6,640 bases of DNA from an uncultured Eggerthellaceae bacterium (GTDB lineage: Bacteria > Actinomycetota > Coriobacteriia > Coriobacteriales > Eggerthellaceae): NCBI GenBank assembly GCA_934631995.1, contig CAKTYF010000108.1, forward strand, positions 1 to 6,640, in the 5' to 3' direction. The notes beneath the pieces were generated by a model that searched no databases, was not told the origin of the DNA, and saw only the letters and a list, made by a program, of their open reading frames with translations. The translations under genes and the position numbers were made by a program. The stretch's first letter is position 1. Each line of letters starts with the position of its first letter. Shown piece by piece: positions 1 through 5,514 of the stretch.

Positions 1-1322
1 GCACGCAGAAGCGTAAGTTCGCCCTTATCGGCCGCAAACGCCTGATAGAAACGCTCTTGGCACTCGCCAAAGCACACCACAGCATGGGCATATTGCTTTG
101 TAGCCTGCACCAGCTCCGTTAAATCGGTGCCTTTATCGCGGCCGCCATAGAGCGCCACAACTGTTCCCGGCTCGAAGGAAGAAAGCGCCTTCAAGCTTGA
201 ATCGACATTCGTTGCCTTCGAATCGTTGAAGCAATGCACGCCGGCAATGCTGCCACACGGCTCGTTGCGATGCTCCAGCGGCGCAAAGCTCTTCAGACCA
301 TCGATGATCTGGGTATCGTTCGCACCAATGGCAAGCGCACACGCAGCTGCTGCCAGGGAGTTCGAGACGTTATGGTCACCTTTAATCTGCAAGTCGCTTA
401 CCGCACACAATTCATGGCGAACGCCCGCAAGATCAATGACCAACGTTTCATTTTCGTCCACATATGCCGCGGACGATACGCCGCAGCGCGCAATCATGCT
501 CTCGCGAACACCCGCCGCCGTACCCAACGGCAGGTAATCGAATCCGCGCTCATCGGCTGGGGTCGCCTTAAGCTCACGAATCTTGCCACGCACCACTTCA
601 TCGGTGGCATCAAGAATTGCCAGAGCACCAGGCGTTTTGTTCAAGTTTGCCAAGCACTTGTACTTTGCATCGCGATACGCTTCAAACGACAAGTGCCAAT
701 ACAGATGATCGGGCGTAATATTCAAAATGACCGATGCAACCGGCGTGAAAAGCGATGTTGACGCCAGCTGGAACGAAGAAAGCTCCGCCACGTAAACATC
801 CACACCACCTGCGGCAACAGCATCTAAGCACACATCGCCGATATTTCCTACAGCAGCCGCTTTGAAGCCTGCGCGCTTCAGAATGTGCGCAGCAAGCGAC
901 GTAGTAGTCGTTTTTCCATTCGTACCCGTAATGGCAACCCAGCGCGCATCTTCGTTGCTTTCGCGCCAGGCGAATTCGGCTTCGCTCACCACTTCTTTGG
1001 AAGCCGCGGCAGCATTGCGATAAAAATCGGAGAACTGCGAAATGCCCGGGCTGGCAATGCACAGGTCGTACGAGTCGGAAAACTGCTCGCAGTCAAATGC
1101 GAACGTGACGTTTTCGCTTGCAAAGCGGTCCGCAAACGCCTGCGCTTTCTGGTTTTGCGCGCCCGCCGCAACAAAAACGCTTTCCACACGCGTTCCCACC
1201 AGGGCAGACAGATACGATACGGCCGCCATGCCGCTTTTGCCCAGGCCAATCACTAAAACGCGCCCAATAAATTCAGGCGCGTGTTTTTTGCCAGAAAGAA
1301 GTTTTATTTCGGATTCGCTCAT
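1..1322 (-). CDS. murD: UDP-N-acetylmuramoyl-L-alanine--D-glutamate ligase MurD (C-terminus cut by window edge)
   Basis: Cytoplasmic ATP-dependent ligase that adds D-glutamate to UDP-MurNAc-L-Ala, the second amino acid of the peptidoglycan stem peptide. I translated this frame by hand. It is open from ATG 1322 to the window edge (440 codons, no stop). The N-terminal nucleotide-binding domain begins VLVIGLGKSGMAA (residues 22-34) and contains SPGIS (91-95). The ATP-binding loop is GTNGKTTTT (133-141), followed by ELSSFQL (180-186), LNITPDHLYWH (200-210) and a Lys in YRDAK (216-220), where the family has its carbamylated lysine. The C-terminal ligase domain shows HRNEP (351-355), NDSKATN (366-372) and GGRDKG (393-398). 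The usual final motif (SPACASFD-like) is not reached, so roughly 50-70 residues are missing. The full protein would be about 500 residues, longer than the 438 of E. coli. The start is fixed by a good Shine-Dalgarno that overlaps the mraY stop. DHLYWH departs from the common DHLDRH form. Confidence 0.96.
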   Translation of the reverse strand, partial: MSESEIKLLSGKKHAPEFIGRVLVIGLGKSGMAAVSYLSALVGTRVESVFVAAGAQNQKAQAFADRFASENVTFAFDCEQFSDSYDLCIASPGISQFSDFYRNAAAASKEVVSEAEFAWRESNEDARWVAITGTNGKTTTTSLAAHILKRAGFKAAAVGNIGDVCLDAVAAGGVDVYVAELSSFQLASTSLFTPVASVILNITPDHLYWHLSFEAYRDAKYKCLANLNKTPGALAILDATDEVVRGKIRELKATPADERGFDYLPLGTAAGVRESMIARCGVSSAAYVDENETLVIDLAGVRHELCAVSDLQIKGDHNVSNSLAAAACALAIGANDTQIIDGLKSFAPLEHRNEPCGSIAGVHCFNDSKATNVDSSLKALSSFEPGTVVALYGGRDKGTDLTELVQATKQYAHAVVCFGECQERFYQAFAADKGELTLLR

Positions 1323-1328
1323 AAAGCA

Positions 1329-1334
1329 GCTCCT
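1329..1334 (-). promoter_or_regulatory. murD Shine-Dalgarno overlapping the mraY stop codon
   Basis: On the minus strand AGGAGC lies 6 bases before the murD ATG at 1322. Its first two bases are the last two of the mraY TAG stop, so a ribosome ending mraY sits on the murD initiation site. This fixes the murD start and suggests translational coupling. Confidence 0.8.
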
Positions 1335-2370
1335 AAACAATCGTCTCGATAAAGTACAGCAGGAAGCCCGAGGCAGCCAAAACGCCCGAAACAATCCAGA
1401 AACGCACAACGACCTTCGTTTCGCTCCAGCCCTTCTTCTCGAAGTGGTGGTGAAGCGGGGCCATAAGGAAAATGCGCTTCTTCGTGCGTTTGTAATACGC
1501 TACCTGGATGATAACGGACAGGGCCTCGGCCACGAACAAGCCGCCGATGATGATAACAACGAATTCCGTCTTCGTGAGCACCGCAAGCGCCGCAAGCGCC
1601 ATGCCCAGCGCCAACGAGCCAGTATCGCCCATGAAGATATCGGCAGGAAACGCGTTGAACCACAGAAAACCAATGCACGCGCCGGCCAGCGCAGCGGCGA
1701 ATACCGCGGAATCCAGCAGGTCGGAACGATACGCAATAGCCGCCATAACCAGCATGACAATCATCACCGTGCCAGCAGCCAGGCCATCAAGGCCATCGGT
1801 CAAGTTCACGGCATTGCACATGCCCACCATCAGGATGTTCACGAAGATAAGGTAGAGCCAGGGAATCTCAATGCCATTGCCCAGCGGCACAACCGTGGTC
1901 AAAACGCCCAGGTCAAAGGTGTAGACAAACGGAATGGAGACGGTCGGCTCAACACCGCCCGCATTCACCGCCACCAGGCAAAAGACCGTGGCAATGCCGA
2001 ACTGCCCCACCAGCTTTGCTTTCGGAGTCAGTCCAAGCGAGCGCTCGTGAGCAATCTTGGAAGCATCATCGACAAGCCCCAGCACGCCCGCCAGAAGCGT
2101 GGCCGCCAAAAGCAGTATCGTTTGCACGGAAGGCGAACACACTAAAAGCGAAGTGACTAGAACCGCAACAAGCATGATCAAACCGCCCATGGTGGGGGTG
2201 CCCTGCTTCACTAAATGGCTCTGAGGACCATCGGCGCGCACTTGTTGACCCACATGGCTTGAGCGCAAAAGACGAATAAACGCAGGCATAACCGCCATAG
2301 TCAACGCGGCAGCAAGAACAACCGCCAAGAATACTAAAAAGGTTGGGTATTTTGAAAAAGCCGAAAACAT
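1333..2370 (-). CDS. mraY: Phospho-N-acetylmuramoyl-pentapeptide-transferase MraY
   Basis: Integral membrane enzyme that transfers phospho-MurNAc-pentapeptide from UDP to undecaprenyl phosphate, making lipid I and releasing UMP. The protein is 345 residues, within the usual 320-360, and is mostly hydrophobic helices as expected for a ten-helix fold. Family motifs appear in order: KQGTPTMGG (55-63), the Mg-binding Asp pair in GLVDDASK (98-105), NAVNLTDGLDGL (186-197), FMGDTGSL (246-253) and the cytoplasmic histidine motif MAPLHHHFEKKGW (303-315). The ATG directly abuts the murF stop TAG and is in the same reading frame as murF. Its substrate is the MurF product, and murD follows after 10 bases. 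No key residue is missing. The next in-frame ATG is at codon 23 or later, inside the first membrane helix, so this start is the best one. Confidence 0.98.
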   Translation of the reverse strand: MFSAFSKYPTFLVFLAVVLAAALTMAVMPAFIRLLRSSHVGQQVRADGPQSHLVKQGTPTMGGLIMLVAVLVTSLLVCSPSVQTILLLAATLLAGVLGLVDDASKIAHERSLGLTPKAKLVGQFGIATVFCLVAVNAGGVEPTVSIPFVYTFDLGVLTTVVPLGNGIEIPWLYLIFVNILMVGMCNAVNLTDGLDGLAAGTVMIVMLVMAAIAYRSDLLDSAVFAAALAGACIGFLWFNAFPADIFMGDTGSLALGMALAALAVLTKTEFVVIIIGGLFVAEALSVIIQVAYYKRTKKRIFLMAPLHHHFEKKGWSETKVVVRFWIVSGVLAASGFLLYFIETIV

Positions 2371-3828
2371 CTATCGAATCAGTCCCTCCACCACACGGGA
2401 CAAGCCCATGAAATGAGAAGCTTTCACCAACACAGCATCGGTTGGCTCAAGCATGCTATCAAGCGTTCCTAATACATCGGAAATCGAATTTGCCTGAACA
2501 ATTCTATCCGCACTCATACCCGCTTCAAGCGCTGCTTGTGCAATATACGCGGAAAGTTCACCGATGCAGATAAGATAATCAACGTTAAGCGAAGGAATAA
2601 GCGCGCCGATTCCCTTATGGCACGCCTCTGCATATGAGCCGAGCTCGCCCATATCGCCCAGAACGGCAATATGACGGCCGAAACCGTCCATCGCAGAAAA
2701 TGTAAGAAGCGAAGCACGCATTGATTCCGGATTCGCGTTGTACGTATCGTCGACAATCGTGTAGCCAGCGCGCGCCTTCACGACTTCCTGCCTTCCCGCT
2801 TCGGGAAGAGCGGCCTGAAGCGCCGATGCTATTGTCTCAAGCGCCATGCCGCACTGCAGGCCAACAGCGGCAGCGGCTGTTGCATTGGAAACGTTGTGCA
2901 GCCCGCGCAAGTTCAGGCTTACGGGCACGTGCGTTTCCCCGCGCTGGAGCTGGGTGAAGCCCTGCGCGCACAGCACGAAGCACGGACGACCCTCTTCATC
3001 AAGATGGATGTTTTCCGCCCATACGGCCGGGGCGTTGTCTTCGGGCGCCGCCCGCAATCCAAAACGAACAACGCGAACGTCACGCGCCGCAAGATGCGCA
3101 TTCTCGCACAAGAAGTCAGCGTAATCGCCGCCCGCGTTCACGAACGCCACGCCCTTATGGGAAGGCAGCTCGCAAAACAGCTCGCCTTTCGCGCGGGCAA
3201 TATTGTCGCGACCGCCTAAAAGCTCAATGTGGCTTTCTCCCACGTTCACGATAAGGCCCATATCGGGCTGGACAAACGAACAGAGCTCGTGGATTTGTCC
3301 TTGGCCGCGCATGCCCATTTCAACCACAACGTATTCGGTGTCCGCATCGGCGGAAAGCAACGTTTTCGGAACGCCCAGCTCGTTGTTCTGGTTCGCCTTC
3401 GTTGCAACCACGCTATGCTGAGCAGACAAAACATCGCGCACTAAGTTCTTCGTGGTGGTTTTCCCGCTTGAGCCGGTCAACCCGATAACGCATCCCGAAA
3501 GCTTTAAGCGCCATGCGGCGGCAAGTTGCGTTATGGCATCGGCGGTATCGGGCACTTCCAAAATGCCTGCACCCAGCTCGCGCGCAAGAGCGCACGTCTG
3601 CTCGGAGGGGTTTTTCATCACCAGAGCAAGAGAAGCACCTGAACGCAGGGCGCTGTCAACGAAATCGTGGCCATCAACACGTTGGCCCGGAAGCGCAGCA
3701 TAAAGCGCATCGGGAACGACTTCTCGCGAGTCCCACGTCAACGAGCACGCCAGCTCTTTTGTTCCAAGAGGATCAACGATAATATCCGCACCCGTGATCT
3801 GGGCTATTTGCTTTGCATTCAAACGCAT
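2371..3828 (-). CDS. murF: UDP-N-acetylmuramoyl-tripeptide--D-alanyl-D-alanine ligase MurF
   Basis: Cytoplasmic ATP-dependent ligase that adds the D-Ala-D-Ala dipeptide to UDP-MurNAc-tripeptide, completing the soluble pentapeptide precursor used by MraY. It has 485 residues, normal to slightly long for the family. The N-terminal substrate domain carries WDSREVVPDALYAAL (32-46) and GQRVDGHDF (48-56). The central ATPase domain has the loop GSSGKTTTK (119-127), ATKANQNNELGVP (142-154), EMGMRG (170-175) and the Lys of ARAKGEL (211-217). The C-terminal domain shows LRGLHNVSNATAA (307-319), DTYNANPESMRASL (361-374) and LGDMGELG (390-397). Near the end, KASHFMGL (469-476) replaces the more usual K-(G/A)-S-R stretch. 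The ATG at 3828 has a Shine-Dalgarno upstream, and an in-frame TGA at 3847-3849 rules out a longer start. Unlike in most dcw clusters, a 193-base spacer separates it from murE. Confidence 0.97.
   Translation of the reverse strand: MRLNAKQIAQITGADIIVDPLGTKELACSLTWDSREVVPDALYAALPGQRVDGHDFVDSALRSGASLALVMKNPSEQTCALARELGAGILEVPDTADAITQLAAAWRLKLSGCVIGLTGSSGKTTTKNLVRDVLSAQHSVVATKANQNNELGVPKTLLSADADTEYVVVEMGMRGQGQIHELCSFVQPDMGLIVNVGESHIELLGGRDNIARAKGELFCELPSHKGVAFVNAGGDYADFLCENAHLAARDVRVVRFGLRAAPEDNAPAVWAENIHLDEEGRPCFVLCAQGFTQLQRGETHVPVSLNLRGLHNVSNATAAAAVGLQCGMALETIASALQAALPEAGRQEVVKARAGYTIVDDTYNANPESMRASLLTFSAMDGFGRHIAVLGDMGELGSYAEACHKGIGALIPSLNVDYLICIGELSAYIAQAALEAGMSADRIVQANSISDVLGTLDSMLEPTDAVLVKASHFMGLSRVVEGLIR
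2384..2389 (-). promoter_or_regulatory. mraY Shine-Dalgarno inside the 3' end of murF
   Basis: Minus-strand GGAGGG lies within the last codons of murF, 13 bases before the mraY ATG. This is longer than the usual 5-9 base spacing. Combined with the abutting TAG-ATG junction it fits stop-restart coupling, in which the terminating murF ribosome reinitiates on mraY. Confidence 0.6.
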
Positions 3829-3838
3829 GCGCGAAAAA

Positions 3839-3844
3839 CTCCTC
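3839..3844 (-). promoter_or_regulatory. murF Shine-Dalgarno
   Basis: Minus-strand GAGGAG lies 10 bases before the murF ATG at 3828, within a purine-rich run. With the in-frame TGA just upstream it fixes the murF start. It lies in the spacer, so murF initiation does not need coupling to murE. Confidence 0.75.
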
Positions 3845-3864
3845 TTTCACCTTGTCTCTGTATC

Positions 3865-3914
3865 CGTTTGCATATCCCTTGCGCCGCACCAACAACGCAG
3901 CACCATTGCAAACG
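3865..3914. repeat. 8-base inverted repeat in the murE-murF spacer
   Basis: CGTTTGCA at 3865-3872 is matched by its exact reverse complement TGCAAACG at 3907-3914, with a 34-base interval. The arm centres are 42 bases apart, about four helical turns, so a looping operator or a long-loop RNA stem are both possible. No function is established. Confidence 0.35.
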
Positions 3915-3924
3915 CGCTTGCCGA

Positions 3925-3990
3925 CACAGGCATTCAAACCCTCACGCTCGAAGCACACGGCACGCATCAAGCAAACCCACGCTTCGAAGC
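3925..3990 (-). repeat. Two imperfect tandem 30-base repeats
   Basis: On the minus strand the unit starting at 3990 and the unit starting at 3954 share the blocks GCTTCGA, GCGTG, GGTTTG and ATGC in the same order, with small insertions between them (36-base period). A weaker third copy follows at 3901-3919, with AAGCG, GTTTGC and ATG in order. The similarity was found by eye and is short, so chance cannot be excluded. Confidence 0.45.
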
Positions 3991-4021
3991 CTTTGGGCCT
4001 ACCCGAGCCTCCTTGAACTCC

Positions 4022-5503
4022 TTAAGCACCAAACGCACGCTCAAGCTCTTCAGCAGCCACAACTGCATCGTCAAACTGAAGCACGCGGCCCGCAACCAAC
4101 TGATAATCCTCGTGGCCCTTGCCCGCAACTAAAATGGAATCGCCCGGCTTCGCAAGCGCAATGGCGCGTGCAATGGCAGCGCGACGGTCGGCCTCAACTT
4201 CGTAGCGTCCCGCAGGATCCCCCATACCGGCAACAATATCGCGAATAATAGCCTGCGGGTCTTCGGTACGCGGGTTATCGCTGGTCACTACCACGTAGTC
4301 GGCCGCAAGCGCAGCCTTACCCATGAGCGGGCGCTTCGTGGCATCGCGGTCGCCGCCGCAGCCGAACACCACAATCGTGTGGTTGTCGCTCAAGGCCTTC
4401 ACCGCGCTGAGCGCCTTTTCCAAAGCGTCAGGTGTATGCGCGTAGTCAACGAAAATGGACACGCCGCCATCGTGGGCGGTATGAACGCGCTGCAAGCGAC
4501 CTGGAACGAAAACGGGCTTCTTGAACGATGCAATGATGTTATGCGCAGTAATGCCCAGCGAAAGGGCAATACCGAATGCCGTCATCATGTTGGAAACGTT
4601 GAATTTACCCACCAGCGGATAATCAAAATCATAAACGGAACCGCAGGCATAAAGCTTCACGCGCGTATGCGTCTGGAAATATTCAACTTCTTCGGGATGA
4701 ATCTGAGCGGATTTCTCGAAACCCGTGGTAATAATGTCATCGCCCGCGCTGGAGCAGCGGTGAAGCAGCTCTTTACCCCACTTATCATCGATGCAGATAA
4801 CGCGCTTAGACGGATAATCCTTCCCAAAAAGCAGCGCTTTTGCCTCGAAATATTCCTCGAACGTATGATGATAATCCAGGTGATCCTGCGTGAGATTCGT
4901 GAATGCGGTCACCGCGAAGTGGCATCCCCACGTGCGCAGCAAGTCAAGCGCATGGGAGCTTACCTCCATGGCCACCACCGAGCGATCGTTTTGTGCCATG
5001 CGGCCCAAAAGCGCCTGCAGGTCGGAAGATTCCGGTGTGGTGTTCGCCGTTTTCTCAAGCGTGCCATCGGCGATAACACCCACCGTGCCAATGATGCCCG
5101 TTTTCATACCCGCTTCGCTGGCAATATGGTTTACCAGGTACGTTGTGGTCGTTTTGCCATTCGTGCCGGTAATGCCCACCAGGGAAAACTTCGTAGAGGG
5201 GAAATCGTTGAATGCGGCAGCTGCCGCGGCCATGGCCTTGCGCGAATCGCTTACCACAACTTCGGTCACATCGGTCGCATCGGCCAGGTACAGTTTGCGT
5301 TCCACCACCAGCACTTTCGCACCGCGATTAATGGCATCTTGCGCAAAAGAGTGACCATCGGTCACCTTGCCCACAATACAGAAGAATGCATCTCCCGGCT
5401 TCACTTTATCGCTGCGGTAGGCAATGCCTTCAATGGGTTCGTCGGCGTTGCCGATAATGGTGCAATCGATTTGCGAAAAAAGCTCCGCGCATGTTTTAGC
5501 CAT
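4022..5503 (-). CDS. murE: UDP-N-acetylmuramoyl-L-alanyl-D-glutamate--2,6-diaminopimelate ligase MurE
   Basis: Cytoplasmic ATP-dependent ligase that adds the third stem-peptide residue to UDP-MurNAc-L-Ala-D-Glu. It has 493 residues, the normal family length. The N-terminal domain has YRSDKVKPGDAFFCI (29-43). The ATPase domain has the loop GTNGKTTT (113-120), TTPES (155-159), EVSSHAL (180-186), FTNLTQDHLDYHHT (201-214) and the Lys of EAKALLF (220-226), which is carbamylated in the family. The C-terminal domain has GRLQRV (335-340), DYAHTPDAL (353-361), GCGGDRDATKRPLMG (381-395), SDNPR (408-412) and GKGHEDYQ (461-468). DNPR is the known signature of meso-diaminopimelate selectivity; lysine-adding enzymes differ here. 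The start ATG has a Shine-Dalgarno overlapping the ftsI stop. The protein ends normally with ELERAFGA before TAA, so the open frame beyond the stop is not needed for function. Confidence 0.98.
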   Translation of the reverse strand: MAKTCAELFSQIDCTIIGNADEPIEGIAYRSDKVKPGDAFFCIVGKVTDGHSFAQDAINRGAKVLVVERKLYLADATDVTEVVVSDSRKAMAAAAAAFNDFPSTKFSLVGITGTNGKTTTTYLVNHIASEAGMKTGIIGTVGVIADGTLEKTANTTPESSDLQALLGRMAQNDRSVVAMEVSSHALDLLRTWGCHFAVTAFTNLTQDHLDYHHTFEEYFEAKALLFGKDYPSKRVICIDDKWGKELLHRCSSAGDDIITTGFEKSAQIHPEEVEYFQTHTRVKLYACGSVYDFDYPLVGKFNVSNMMTAFGIALSLGITAHNIIASFKKPVFVPGRLQRVHTAHDGGVSIFVDYAHTPDALEKALSAVKALSDNHTIVVFGCGGDRDATKRPLMGKAALAADYVVVTSDNPRTEDPQAIIRDIVAGMGDPAGRYEVEADRRAAIARAIALAKPGDSILVAGKGHEDYQLVAGRVLQFDDAVVAAEELERAFGA

Positions 5504-5509
5504 GAGATT

Positions 5510-5514
5510 CTCCC
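5510..5514 (-). promoter_or_regulatory. murE Shine-Dalgarno abutting the ftsI stop
   Basis: Minus-strand GGGAG directly follows the ftsI TAA and lies 6 bases before the murE ATG at 5503. The 11-base ftsI-murE gap leaves no room for a promoter, so murE is presumably co-transcribed and translationally coupled. Confidence 0.75.

Larger units (their letters stand above)
3829..4021 (-). other. murE-murF intergenic spacer, 193 bases
   Basis: This is the only non-trivial gap in the window. Read on the minus strand after the murE TAA, it holds a consensus AAGGAGG at 4008-4014 with no start codon at a usable distance. It also holds a small possible hairpin (3976-3997), two similar 30-base units (3961-3990 and 3925-3954), an 8-base inverted repeat (3865-3872 and 3907-3914) and the murF Shine-Dalgarno. 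An open stretch in the murE frame runs from the TAA to a TGA at 3773-3775, inside murF. From ATG 3967 it could encode a 64-residue peptide (MRAVCFEREG...), which I do not recognise and which has no good ribosome site. I saw no convincing -35/-10 promoter pair. The function is unknown; it may be a decayed gene end, a repeat remnant or a leader for murF. Confidence 0.6.

Noticed and set aside
234..761. A 175-codon plus-strand open frame antisense to murD
   Set aside because: It is in the codon register of murD, whose full set of ligase motifs on the minus strand shows which strand is coding.
1579..1601. A short tandem repeat, GCAAGCGCC twice, inside mraY
   Set aside because: It encodes an Ala-Leu-rich membrane helix (ALAALAV), so repeated Ala/Leu codons explain it.
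1042..2145. A 367-codon plus-strand open frame antisense to mraY and murD
   Set aside because: It has the same register as mraY and the same codon-bias explanation. The product is a low-complexity, Arg/Gln/His-rich shadow of the membrane protein codons.
3829..4021. A sigma70-type promoter for murF in the spacer
   Set aside because: Possible boxes such as TTGTTG with TATGCA have poor spacing (15) and weak matches. No pair was good enough to annotate.
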